From assembly GCA_003674045.1 (NCBI GenBank), contig PENC01000001.1, positions 682,001-746,000 on the forward strand: 64,000 nt of DNA. The letters run 5' to 3'. Of the stretch, positions 1 through 8,596 are shown in pieces. Below the pieces are notes generated by a model. That model was given only the letters and a program-made list of their open reading frames with translations, did not search any database and had not been told where the DNA came from. Source of the stretch: Streptomyces griseocarneus. GTDB lineage: Bacteria; Actinomycetota; Actinomycetes; Streptomycetales; Streptomycetaceae. Made by a program: the position numbers and the translations under genes. Numbering within the stretch: the first letter of the stretch is position 1; every line of letters starts with the position of its first letter.

Positions 1-662
1 CGGAGCCGCGGACCCTCGCGGGCCGTACCGCGCCCCCCTCCCGTACCTCCCTGCGCAGCGAGGCACGCCTCGCACCCGGCACCGCCGAGGCGCTGCGCCG
101 CCTGGCCGCGTCCGTACGGGCCGGCTGGCGGGAAGCCGTCTGCGCCGCGCAGGCACTCCACCTCGCCCGCGCCACCGGCGTCGGCGACGTACTGCTGGCC
201 CTGCCGGTGATGGGCCGTACCGGCTCCGCCGCCCTGCGCACCCCGGGCTCGGCCGAGAACGTCGTGCCCCTCCGGCTCGCCGTCACCCCCGGCACCACCT
301 TCGCCGAACTCACCCACCAGGCCGTCCTCGGCATCCGCGCGGCCCGGCGCCACCAGCGCTTCCGCCACGAGGACATCCGACGGGCCGTCACCGGACCCCG
401 CGTCACATTCCTCCCGCCCGGCGGCGGGCCGTCCTTCGGGGGCGCGCGGTCGGACGTGCGCGTGCTGGCCACCGGGCCCGTCGACGACCTCACCGTCCTC
501 GTCCAGGACGGCCCGCGCCCGCGGATCGACGTGGCGGCCAACCCCGCCCTCTACGGCGCGGCCGAACTCGCCGCCCACCACGGCCGCTTCCTCGACCTGC
601 TGGCCCGCCTCGCCCACAGCGACCCGCACCGCCCGCTCGGCGCGTCACCCCGACGGGCGTAG
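1..662 (+). CDS. NRPS condensation-domain protein, C-terminal part (partial)
   Basis: The frame is open from the first bases of the window, so the start lies upstream. The visible 219 residues match the C-terminal half of a nonribosomal peptide synthetase condensation domain: the segment LPVMGRTG followed by a conserved stretch ending NVVPLRL corresponds to the family's sGR...VGpfvNtlPLRl region. The HHxxxDG motif would lie outside the window. Translation stops about 100 residues later with no adenylation or carrier domain, so this is either a stand-alone condensation enzyme or the end of a multidomain protein. The phosphopantetheinyl transferase 140 bp downstream fits a peptide-synthetase locus. 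Confidence 0.8.
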   Translation, partial: EPRTLAGRTAPPSRTSLRSEARLAPGTAEALRRLAASVRAGWREAVCAAQALHLARATGVGDVLLALPVMGRTGSAALRTPGSAENVVPLRLAVTPGTTFAELTHQAVLGIRAARRHQRFRHEDIRRAVTGPRVTFLPPGGGPSFGGARSDVRVLATGPVDDLTVLVQDGPRPRIDVAANPALYGAAELAAHHGRFLDLLARLAHSDPHRPLGASPRRA

Positions 663-803
663 CGCAACCCAGGACTCCGGCCTCGGCGGATGCCGCCGCC
701 GAGGCCGGTCCCCCCACCGGCGGAGGGCCCCGGACGCCCGTCGGCCGGGCTGCCGCGCCGGTAGCCTGAACAGCCGGTCACCGACGGAGAAACCGAACCG
801 ACC

Positions 804-1508
804 ATGGACATGCGCGACACTTCCGTGCCCCGGCTGCTCGGCGACGGCCCGCTGCCCGGGCCCTGGACCCCCGGCCCGCCCCACGTATGGCTCCTGCGGA
901 TCACCGGTGCCCCGGGGCCGGAGACGTACGAGCGGGTGCTGGACGCCCAGGAGCGGGCCCGCGCGGCCGCGTTCGCGCGCGACCGGCTGCGGGAGCGGTA
1001 CGTCGCGAGCCACGTGGGGCTGCGACGGCTCCTCGGCGCGTACCTCGGCACCGACCCGGCGGCCGTCGTGCTGACCCGTGAGACCTGCCCCGGCTGCGGC
1101 GGCCCGCACGGCCGCCCCGCGGTCGCCGGGGCACCGTTCCACTTCTCCCTCTCACACGCCGGTGACCTGGCCCTCTATGCCTTCGCCGACACTCCGGTCG
1201 GGGCGGATGTGGAGCAGGAGCAGCCGCTCGCCGTCGTCACCGACGTGGCGCGGGCGCTCCACCCCGACGAGACGGCGGAGCTGGCCGCGCTCCCCGTGCC
1301 GGAGCGCCCGGTGGCCTTCGCCCGCTGCTGGACCCGCAAGGAGGCCTACCTCAAGGGCCTCGGAACGGGCCTGTCCGGACCCCTGTCGGCCACCTACGTG
1401 GGCACGGGCCCCGGCCCGGCCCCTCTGCCGGGCTGGACCCTGACCGACATCCCCGTCGGACCCGGGCACGCGGCGGCGATGGCGACAGCAGTGACCACAG
1501 AGGACTGA
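804..1508 (+). CDS. 4'-phosphopantetheinyl transferase, Sfp type
   Basis: The 234-residue protein transfers the 4'-phosphopantetheine arm of CoA to a serine of acyl or peptidyl carrier proteins. The two hallmark motifs are present: GADVE at residues 133-137 (the family's GxDxE magnesium site, preceded by FSLSHAG at 114-120) and WTRKEAYLK at 176-184. A CPGCGGPHG stretch precedes the active region, as in many actinobacterial homologues. It follows a condensation-domain gene in the same direction, so it probably activates that synthetase's carrier domain, and it could also serve the ACP encoded near 52.5 kb. Confidence 0.93.
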   Translation: MDMRDTSVPRLLGDGPLPGPWTPGPPHVWLLRITGAPGPETYERVLDAQERARAAAFARDRLRERYVASHVGLRRLLGAYLGTDPAAVVLTRETCPGCGGPHGRPAVAGAPFHFSLSHAGDLALYAFADTPVGADVEQEQPLAVVTDVARALHPDETAELAALPVPERPVAFARCWTRKEAYLKGLGTGLSGPLSATYVGTGPGPAPLPGWTLTDIPVGPGHAAAMATAVTTED

Positions 1509-1535
1509 GCCGGTGACCGCGGCCGCGGCCCGCCC

Positions 1536-2144
1536 TCACTCCGTTCGCCGGGTGGCCAAGTCGAAGACCTCCTCCACCGCGTTCGCGTAGACCGTGGGGT
1601 CCAGATCCGGGCGCGCCTCCAGGAGGATCGGCAGCCCCTCCAGGGTGCTCAGGGCCAGGGAGGCCATCAGGTTGGCGTCGAAGTCGCGGAACTCCCCACG
1701 GGCCTGGCCGTCGCGCATGACGGCCGTCAGGAGAGCCCGTGCCCCGTCGCGATACGCCGCGGAGTACTTGAAGCCGCTGTAGGTGAAGATCGCCAGCAGG
1801 GCGCTCAGCTGGACGCGGTGGCTGCCGAAGTGATCGATGTGGGCCCGCAGATAGGCGAGGAGAGTGCCCCGGGCGGTGCTCTCGTCCTTCATCCGCTGCG
1901 CGACGAACCGCTCCAGCGTGCCGAGGATGTCCGCGGTCACCTCGTCGATGAGCTGCTGCTTGTCCTTGAAGTGGCTCACGATCAGGTGGCTGTCCGGCAG
2001 GCCCGCCCGCTCGGCGATCCTCGCGAAGGAGGCTCCCACGAGCCCGTAGTCGGCGATGGTCACCGTGGCCGCCGCCACGATCCGGGCCCGCCGGAGCGTG
2101 GACGGGTCACTCGCGCCCTCGCGTTCCGCCTCGGCCATATGCAT
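1536..2144 (-). CDS. TetR-family transcriptional regulator
   Basis: A 202-residue regulator. The N-terminal helix-turn-helix covers about residues 14-60 (RARIVAAATVTIADYG, then ASFARIAERAGLPDSHLIVS), followed by a variable ligand domain of the TetR_C_6 kind. The open frame extends further upstream, but the protein homology begins at the start MHMAEAER, so I place the start at 2144. It is transcribed away from the imine-reductase-like gene at 2398, leaving a 253-bp divergent region in which I saw no convincing operator. It likely represses itself and possibly that neighbour. The ligand is unknown. Confidence 0.88.
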   Translation of the reverse strand: MHMAEAEREGASDPSTLRRARIVAAATVTIADYGLVGASFARIAERAGLPDSHLIVSHFKDKQQLIDEVTADILGTLERFVAQRMKDESTARGTLLAYLRAHIDHFGSHRVQLSALLAIFTYSGFKYSAAYRDGARALLTAVMRDGQARGEFRDFDANLMASLALSTLEGLPILLEARPDLDPTVYANAVEEVFDLATRRTE

Positions 2145-2397
2145 GACGCACCCTCCCCGGCTGCATGGCGCATCCTCCCCGGCCCGCGCGACGGAGGCAA
2201 TGCCCCGCCCGGTCGGCCCCCGCTCCGCGTCTGCCCGGTGATGTGCGCGGTATGCCGCCGGGGCGTGGGGAAGAGGGGAGGAGCGGATCGCCACCCCCCG
2301 CTCCTCGCCTCCGCATTGACCCTGCATGGGTAGAAGTCTCCCCTCCTGGGCAGAATGTGGCGGACAGCGGTGAAGCCGCTCGGCAAGGGGGGACGCC

Positions 2398-3282
2398 ATG
2401 GCCGCACGGGTGAGCGTGCTGGGACTGGGGGCCATGGGTGGTGCGCTGGCCGCCGCGTTCGTGTCCGCGGGGCACCCGACCACCGTCTGGAACCGTACGC
2501 CGGGCAGGGCGGGCGAGCTGGTGGGCAAGGGTGCCGAGGAGGCGCCGTCGGCCGCCGCTGCCGCTGCCGCGAGCCCGCTGGTCGTGGTCTGCCTGGCGAC
2601 GTACGACGCCGTCCGCGAGGTCCTCCACCCGCTGGGCGGCGAGCTTGCGGGCCGCACGCTCGTCAACCTGACCTCCGGGTCGCCCCCGTCCGCACGGGAG
2701 ACGGCGGCCTGGGCGGAGGAGCACGGCGTCGGCTACCTCGACGGGGTCGTCATGACGACCCCGCCCGGCATCGGCACCCCCGACGTCCTCCAGCTCTACG
2801 GCGGCCCCCGTGCCGCTTTCGACGCCCACCGCGGGACGCTGGCCGCCCTGGGCGAGCCCGTGCACCTGGGCGACGACGCCGCGCTGTCCTCCGTCTACGA
2901 TATGGCGCTGCTCGGGCTCATGTGGTCCGCCCTGACCGGCTGGCTGCACGGCGCCGTGCTCATCGGCGCGGACGGCCCCGGCGGCGGCGTGACGGCGACG
3001 GCGTTCACGGAGGTGGCCCGGCGCTGGATGCGCACCGTCGGCACCTTCATGACCACGTACGCCCCGCAGATCGACGCGGGCAGCTACCCGGCCGAGGGCT
3101 TCCCCCTCGACCTCCACCTCATGACGATGAACTTCCTGTCCCACGCGAGCGAACTCCGGGGCGTCTCCTCCGCCCTGCCGGATCTCCTCACCGCCCTGAC
3201 CTCCCGCGCGGTCGAGGAGGGCCACGGCGAGGACAGCTACGCGCGACTGGTGGAGTTCCTGCGCGTCCGTGACAAGGACTGA
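2398..3282 (+). CDS. NAD(P)-dependent oxidoreductase, imine-reductase / 6PGDH-like
   Basis: A 294-residue protein of the beta-hydroxyacid dehydrogenase fold. The Rossmann motif GLGAMGGA is at residues 9-16. The C-terminal helical dimerisation half carries YDMALLGLMW near residues 167-176, which matches imine reductases, whose proton donor aligns with Asp168. Such enzymes reduce cyclic imines or ketone-derived imines using NADPH. A 6-phosphogluconate-dehydrogenase-like role is less likely because the lysine of that family is replaced here. The gene is divergent from a TetR gene that may control it. The physiological substrate cannot be read from the sequence. Confidence 0.82.
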   Translation: MAARVSVLGLGAMGGALAAAFVSAGHPTTVWNRTPGRAGELVGKGAEEAPSAAAAAAASPLVVVCLATYDAVREVLHPLGGELAGRTLVNLTSGSPPSARETAAWAEEHGVGYLDGVVMTTPPGIGTPDVLQLYGGPRAAFDAHRGTLAALGEPVHLGDDAALSSVYDMALLGLMWSALTGWLHGAVLIGADGPGGGVTATAFTEVARRWMRTVGTFMTTYAPQIDAGSYPAEGFPLDLHLMTMNFLSHASELRGVSSALPDLLTALTSRAVEEGHGEDSYARLVEFLRVRDKD

Positions 3283-3314
3283 ACCCGCCACACGCCGACG
3301 ACGTACGAGTGGTT

Positions 3315-3926
3315 CTACGACGCCCGGGGCCGGGCCCAGGCGGTGACGCCCAGCTTGCCCGTGGTGCCCAGGTCGATCAGTTCGGGCACCTCTTGGCGGG
3401 CCGCGCCCGGGGCCGGGGCGACGGACAGGTATGCGCCGTCCGCCGGTTCGCCCGTCGTGTCCACCGTGTTCCGCCACGCCAGCTCGGCGACGGCCCGCTC
3501 GCCCGGCCGCAGGGTCAGCCGCGTCGGGCCCGCGTCCTGCACGGCGGAGGAGAAGGACGCCGCCCCGAGCTCCATGGTGACGTCCAGCGGCGCGTGGTCC
3601 TTGCCGAGGACGCGTACGTCCGGATAGCCCTCGACCACGTGGCGGGACGTGTCGCAGTTGACCACTTCGAGCCCCATCGCCCGCAGCCCCGTTGCCGGGT
3701 TGACGTCGCCCGCCCGGACCAGGAGTCCCGACTCGGGGCAGGCGGGGGAGGAGGGGGAGGAAGGGGAGGAGGGGGCGGCGGGGCGGGCGCGCTCCTGGAC
3801 CGCCCCGAGCGGCTCCGGTGGTCTGGCGCACCCCGTGAGCAGGCCCGCCGTCACGAGCAGTACGGCCGCGCCGAGGAGCGGGCGGCGCGGAGAGCGGCGG
3901 GGTATCCGGAGCGGAAGCGGACGCAT
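3315..3926 (-). CDS. Secreted DUF4232 lipoprotein
   Basis: 203 residues. A basic N-terminus, a hydrophobic segment and the lipobox LLTGC (Cys33) mark a type II signal peptide, so the mature protein should be anchored to the outer face of the membrane. A proline/serine linker (PSSPSSPSSPAC) leads into a domain with the DUF4232 pattern (about residues 65-200: SGLLVRAG, GLRAMGLEVVNCD, GYPDVRVL). Function unknown. It is convergent with the upstream oxidoreductase gene, 32 bp apart. Confidence 0.8.
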   Translation of the reverse strand: MRPLPLRIPRRSPRRPLLGAAVLLVTAGLLTGCARPPEPLGAVQERARPAAPSSPSSPSSPACPESGLLVRAGDVNPATGLRAMGLEVVNCDTSRHVVEGYPDVRVLGKDHAPLDVTMELGAASFSSAVQDAGPTRLTLRPGERAVAELAWRNTVDTTGEPADGAYLSVAPAPGAARQEVPELIDLGTTGKLGVTAWARPRAS

Positions 3927-4081
3927 CCCGCCATCCTGCCATCGCCCTGCCCCAGGGCCACCGCTGTTCCGGCCACAGTGCTGCCGCCGCTCTGCTGCCG
4001 TTCCCGCGGGGCGCCAGAGGTCTGCGTCACCTGGCGGGAGAAAGGCTGGCGGTGGCCCGGCCCCGGTGCCACACTGCGGAG

Positions 4082-5497
4082 ATGATCAAGCGATCGACCG
4101 GCGCGGTGACGCGCGCCTGGGCCGCCCTCGGCGGCGACCCCGCTCTCGTGGCGACCGTCGCCCACGACGGCCCCGATGCCGGAACGCTGCCGTCCACACT
4201 GCCCGTCAGGGAGTTCGCACGGTCCGCCGTCGCCGTCTGCGGGCTCGCCGCGGCCGAGTTGACGGCGGTCCGCCAGGGCGGGCAGCGGGGCGGCCCGCCG
4301 CGGGTGACGGTGGACGACGGGGCCGTCGCCACCGCGTTCACCAGTGAGCGGCACATACGCCTCGACGGGCGGGCCGGTGGCACCTTCGCCCCGCTGTCCC
4401 GGTTCTGGCGCACCGCGGACGGCTGGGTGCGTACGCACGCCAACTACCCGCACCACCGCGCCCGCCTCCTCGCCACCCTGGAGATCGCCGACACCGGCGA
4501 CGACGAGGCGCTCGCCGCCCGGGTGGCCGCCGTGCTCGCCGAGCGCCGGGCCGGGGACGTGGAGGAGACGGTGTACGCGGCGGGCGGGCTCGCCATCGCG
4601 GTCCGGACGCCCGGCGAATGGGCCACTCACCCGCAGGGCGCGGTCGTCGCCCGGCACCCCCTGCTCTCCCTGGATCGCGTGGGCGAGGAGCCCGAACGCA
4701 CGATGCCCGAAGCGCGGGAGGGGCTGCCCGCGCACGGGCTGCGCGTGCTCGACCTGACCCGGGTCCTCGCCGGACCCGTCGCCACCCGTACGCTCGCGCT
4801 GCTCGGCGCGGACGTGCTGCGCGTCGACTCACCGCACCTGCCGGAGGATCAGGACACCCTGAACGACACGGGGTTCGGCAAGAAGACGGCCACGCTCGAC
4901 CTCGCGCGGGCCGCGGACCGCGCCACTTTCGAGGAGCTGCTCACCGCCGCGGACGTCGTCGTGACCGGCTACCGGCCCGGCGCCCTCGACCGGCACGGAC
5001 TGTCGGCGGAGGACCTCGCGGAACGACACCCCGGGCTCGTCATCGGCCAGTTGAGCGCGTGGGGCGCCTACGGGCCGTGGGGCGGCCGCCGGGGCTTCGA
5101 CAGCCTGGTGCAGGCGGCCACCGGCATCGCCGTCATGGAGGCGGGCGAGGACGGCAGGCCCGGCGCGCTGCCCGCGCAGGCCCTCGACCACGGCACCGGA
5201 TACCTGCTCGCGGCCGCCGTCCTGCGGGCCCTCACCGAGCAGCACACGAACGGCGGCACCCGCCTCGCCCGCTTCGCGCTCGCCCAGACGGCGGCATGGC
5301 TCACCGGTGAGGGCACGCGCGACCGCGACGAGGGCGAGCCGGAAGGCACCTACGCGCCGGAGGCATGGCTGCGGGAAACGGACGGCCCGCTGGGGCGGTT
5401 GCGCTACGCGTCATCGCCCGTGACGGTGGAGGGCGCGCCCGCGGACTGGCGGCGCCCGCCGGGCGCGTGGGGCACGGACCCGGCGCGGTGGGGCTGA
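4082..5497 (+). CDS. CaiB/BaiF (class III) CoA-transferase family protein
   Basis: 471 residues. The second half begins with the family signature GLRVLDLTRVLAGP, followed by LGADVLRVDSP and a YRPGALDRHGLS segment. These proteins move CoA between acyl groups through an aspartyl-CoA intermediate. The N-terminal 200 residues resemble a degenerate second CoA-transferase domain, the usual actinobacterial two-half arrangement. The start MIKRSTG was chosen because the domain begins soon after. An alternative start lies 30 bp upstream. It is followed after 4 bp by a GNAT gene, probably co-transcribed. The acyl substrates are unknown. Confidence 0.82.
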   Translation: MIKRSTGAVTRAWAALGGDPALVATVAHDGPDAGTLPSTLPVREFARSAVAVCGLAAAELTAVRQGGQRGGPPRVTVDDGAVATAFTSERHIRLDGRAGGTFAPLSRFWRTADGWVRTHANYPHHRARLLATLEIADTGDDEALAARVAAVLAERRAGDVEETVYAAGGLAIAVRTPGEWATHPQGAVVARHPLLSLDRVGEEPERTMPEAREGLPAHGLRVLDLTRVLAGPVATRTLALLGADVLRVDSPHLPEDQDTLNDTGFGKKTATLDLARAADRATFEELLTAADVVVTGYRPGALDRHGLSAEDLAERHPGLVIGQLSAWGAYGPWGGRRGFDSLVQAATGIAVMEAGEDGRPGALPAQALDHGTGYLLAAAVLRALTEQHTNGGTRLARFALAQTAAWLTGEGTRDRDEGEPEGTYAPEAWLRETDGPLGRLRYASSPVTVEGAPADWRRPPGAWGTDPARWG

Positions 5498-5501
5498 TCA
5501 C

Positions 5502-6101
5502 GTGACCGGGAACGATGTCGGACCCCGCCTCTACGATGAGAACGTGTCCGAGCACCACGACGACTTCCTGGCCCGGGGCCCCCGGGTCGCCCTCCGTGCC
5601 CTCACCCGGGCCGACGCCGCCGAGTTCATCCGTCTCGTACGCGCCAGCGAGGAACTGCACCACCCCTGGCTGTCGATGCCCACGACCGCTCAGGCGTTCA
5701 CGGCCTACATGGACCGCACCGACGCCGTCGAGACGGCTCGCCTGCTCGTCTGCCTGCCCGGGGCGGACGGCGCGATCGCCGGTTTCGTCAACATCAACAA
5801 CATCGTCCGCGGCGCGTTCCGGAGCGGCTACCTCGGCTACGGGAGCTTCGCGCCCACCGCCGGGCACGGATACATGACCGAGGGCCTGGGGCTCGTGCTC
5901 CGGTACGCCTTCGGCTCCCTGGGCCTGCACCGGCTGGAGGCCAACGTCCAGCCGGGCAACGCGGCTTCGCTCGCCCTGGTCAAGCGGCTCGGCTTCCGGC
6001 TGGAGGGCTTCTCGCCCGACTACCTCTTCATCTCCGGGGCATGGCGCGACCACGAACGCTGGGCGATCACCGCCGACATGATCGACGCCGCCGAGGCCTG
6101 A
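5502..6101 (+). CDS. GNAT-family N-acetyltransferase, RimJ/RimL type
   Basis: A 199-residue acetyltransferase. The motifs LRALTRADA, GYLGYGSFAPTAGHGYMTEG (acetyl-CoA loop region) and ANVQPGNAASLALVKRLGF are those of RimJ/RimL-like enzymes, which acetylate N-terminal amino groups or small amines. A GTG start at 5502 lies 4 bp after the CoA-transferase stop. A second GTG at 5544 (protein start SEHHDDF) is an alternative and would lose nothing of the domain. Substrate unknown. Confidence 0.87.
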   Translation: MTGNDVGPRLYDENVSEHHDDFLARGPRVALRALTRADAAEFIRLVRASEELHHPWLSMPTTAQAFTAYMDRTDAVETARLLVCLPGADGAIAGFVNINNIVRGAFRSGYLGYGSFAPTAGHGYMTEGLGLVLRYAFGSLGLHRLEANVQPGNAASLALVKRLGFRLEGFSPDYLFISGAWRDHERWAITADMIDAAEA

Positions 6102-6141
6102 TTCCGGGCCCGGGAGGACCGCCTGAGAGGACCAGGTTGCC

Positions 6142-8112
6142 GTGCCCACCACCATCCGACGAGCCGTGCTCTCCCTCCCCGCCGCCCCGCCGGGGCCGGA
6201 GAACCCCCTGCCCGCCCTGCTGCCCCCGCGCGGCCCGCACCGCCTCGACGCGGCGCAGCGCGCCCTGCTCCCCGCCGCCATGGTCCGCCAGATCGGCTAC
6301 GCGCCGCTGCGTTCCGTGCTCCCCGTACGGCGGCGCGACGGCTACACCCGCAAGCGCGTCCCCACGGACATCGAGGCGATCGTCATCGAGAACGACCGGC
6401 TGCGGGCCACGGTCCTGCCCGGCCTCGGCGGGCGCGTCCACTCCCTGGAGCACAAGCCCACGCGCACCCAGCTGCTCTACCGCAACCCCGTCGTCCAGCC
6501 CGCCGAGTTCGCGCTGAACGGCGCGTGGTTCTCCGGCGGCATCGAGTGGAACATCGGCGCCACCGGCCACACCTCGCTCTCCATGGCCCCGCTGCACGCC
6601 GCCCGCGTCCCCGCGCCCGGCGGCGGCGAGATGCTGCGCCTGTGGGAGTGGGAGCGCATGCGCGACCTGCCCTTCCAGGTCGACCTGTGGCTGCCCGACG
6701 ACTCCGACTTCCTCTACGTCGGCGTGCGCGTCCGCAATCCGCACGACCGTCCGGCGCCCGTCTACTGGTGGTCCAACATCGCCGTGCCGGAGACCCCCAC
6801 CGGCCGCGTGCTCGCCCCCGCCGACGAGGCCTGGTGCTTCGGCTACGACCGCACCCTGCGCCGCGCCCCCGTGCCCGCGTCGGAGGGCACCGACCGCACG
6901 TACCCGCTGAACAGCGAACACGCCGCCGACTTCTTCTACGAGGTGCCGGACGGCGCGCGGCGCTGGATCGCCGCCCTCGACGCCGACGGCCGCGGCCTCG
7001 TCCAGACCTCCACCGACCTGCTGCGCGGCCGCAAGCTCTTCGTCTGGGGCGCGGGCAGCGGCGGCCGTCGCTGGCAGCAGTGGCTGACCGAGCCCGGCAC
7101 GCCCGGCTACGCGGAGATCCAGGCGGGCCTCGCCCGGACGCAGCTGGAGCACGTCCGGCTCGACGCCGAGGCGGAGTTCTCCTGGCTGGAGGCGTACGGG
7201 CCGCTGGCCGCCGACCCCGCCACCGTGCACGGCGCCGACTGGACCGCGGCCCGCGGCGAGGTGGCGGCCCGGCTGGAGGCGGCACTGCCGCGGGCCGACG
7301 TCGACGCCGCGTACGCCGCGTGGCGCCCGTACGCCGACCTCGACCCCAAGGAGACCCTGGCCACGGGCTCCGGCTGGGGCGCCCTCGAGGTCGAACGCGG
7401 CCGCTTCGACCTCCCCGGCACGCCCTTCGCCCCCACCACGCTGGGCGAGGAACAAAACCCCTGGCTGGAGTTGCTGCGCTCCGGCTACATGTCCCCGCCC
7501 CGCCAGGACCTGCCGCCGACCACCCTGGTGTCCCCCTACTGGCGCGACCAGTTGGAGACCGCCGAGACCGGCAACCGCCTCTACGACCGTCACGTGGCCT
7601 ACCACCTCGGCGTCGCCCGCTGGCACGCCGGTGACCGCTCGCAGGCCGTCCGCAGCTGGGAGCAGATCGCCGACGACCACTGGCCCTCGATGCGCTGCCT
7701 CGCCGTCGCCGACGCGCAGGACGGCCACCCCGGGCGAGCCGCCGATCGCTTCCTCCACGCTTTCGAAGCCGCTTGCACGGCCCGGCGCGAGGGGCTGGAA
7801 TGGGCCGCCGCGACAACCGCCCTCGGCCGCGAGACGATCGAGGCCCTGCTGGCCGTCGACCGTGCCGACGAAGCGGCTTCCGTTCTGCTGCGGTTGCGTC
7901 CCGCCGTTCGCGAACGGGGGCGCTTCCGGTTGCTCCACGCGCGCATCCTGCTCGCGCAGGGCGACGCGGAGGGGGCCCGGGCGATCTTCGACGGGGGCTT
8001 CGAGGTGGATGACCTGCGGGAGGGGGACGACGTCCTCACGACGACGTGGCGGGAGGCGGCGCCGGGGGAGGGGGTGCCGGGCCGCTACGACTTCCGCATG
8101 CGGCCGGAGTAG
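6142..8112 (+). CDS. DUF5107 protein with C-terminal TPR-like repeats
   Basis: A 656-residue protein with a GTG start. Residues about 70-370 form a DUF5107 domain (VLPGLGGRVHSLEHKPTR, FSGGIEWNIGATGH, YWWSNIAVPETP), which has the galactose-mutarotase-like beta-sandwich and is associated with carbohydrate recognition or processing. The C-terminal 200 residues are helical and repeat-like (AYHLGVARWHAGDRSQAVRSW, ADAQDGHPGRAADRFL), resembling tetratricopeptide repeats. No signal peptide, so probably cytosolic. Related proteins are found with glycoside metabolism genes. No sugar-pathway neighbour is visible here. Confidence 0.8.
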   Translation: MPTTIRRAVLSLPAAPPGPENPLPALLPPRGPHRLDAAQRALLPAAMVRQIGYAPLRSVLPVRRRDGYTRKRVPTDIEAIVIENDRLRATVLPGLGGRVHSLEHKPTRTQLLYRNPVVQPAEFALNGAWFSGGIEWNIGATGHTSLSMAPLHAARVPAPGGGEMLRLWEWERMRDLPFQVDLWLPDDSDFLYVGVRVRNPHDRPAPVYWWSNIAVPETPTGRVLAPADEAWCFGYDRTLRRAPVPASEGTDRTYPLNSEHAADFFYEVPDGARRWIAALDADGRGLVQTSTDLLRGRKLFVWGAGSGGRRWQQWLTEPGTPGYAEIQAGLARTQLEHVRLDAEAEFSWLEAYGPLAADPATVHGADWTAARGEVAARLEAALPRADVDAAYAAWRPYADLDPKETLATGSGWGALEVERGRFDLPGTPFAPTTLGEEQNPWLELLRSGYMSPPRQDLPPTTLVSPYWRDQLETAETGNRLYDRHVAYHLGVARWHAGDRSQAVRSWEQIADDHWPSMRCLAVADAQDGHPGRAADRFLHAFEAACTARREGLEWAAATTALGRETIEALLAVDRADEAASVLLRLRPAVRERGRFRLLHARILLAQGDAEGARAIFDGGFEVDDLREGDDVLTTTWREAAPGEGVPGRYDFRMRPE

Positions 8113-8189
8113 AGGGTGCGGGTTTCTTTCGGCCCCGCGCCTACTGGGGGTGCGGCTTGCTGTCGGTGGGCGGGTGCGGGTCCGGTGGG

Positions 8190-8573
8190 GGCTGGCCGCG
8201 CCGTTCCCCGCGCCCCTGGGTGGTGTGTGGGCCGGGGGCGTTGCCTCCGGGCGGGAACCTGGAACGCGGTGCGTGCGGGTGATGCGGGTTGGTGCTGTGC
8301 TTCGTGCACCGTCGTTCCAGAACCCCGCCCTCCGGCCCCGCCCCCTCCACCGGTTGTCGGCTATCCCTGCAGGGGGCTGCGCCTTCCGTCTTACCTTCCC
8401 GGTTGTGGGCATGCGTTTCGCAAGGGGCTGGGGGTCCCCCGGACGGAGTCTGGGGGAGGGCGGGCACAACCGGACCACCGGCCTGCACCGACCACGGGGT
8501 CCCGGGGCGAAGCCCCGGTGGGGGTTCGGGGGCGCAGCCCCCGTCAGGGGCGCGGGGAACTGCGCGACCAGCC
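8190..8573. repeat. Composite dispersed-repeat block in a 484-bp gap
   Basis: The convergent gap 8113-8596 holds no gene and is filled by repeats also seen elsewhere in the window. A GC-hairpin repeat (R1, core GGGGAACTGCGCGACCAGCC) occurs inverted at about 8190-8220 and direct at 8541-8573. A 137-bp unit (R2) occupies 8226-8362 and recurs at 25215-25351 and, inverted, at 32869-33010. A third unit (R3), with complementary ends TTGTGGGC and GGGCACAA, occupies 8401-8475 and recurs at 14546-14623. Short open frames here are repeat translations, not genes. Confidence 0.85.
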
Positions 8574-8596
8574 ACAGACTGCCCGCAGGTGACGTG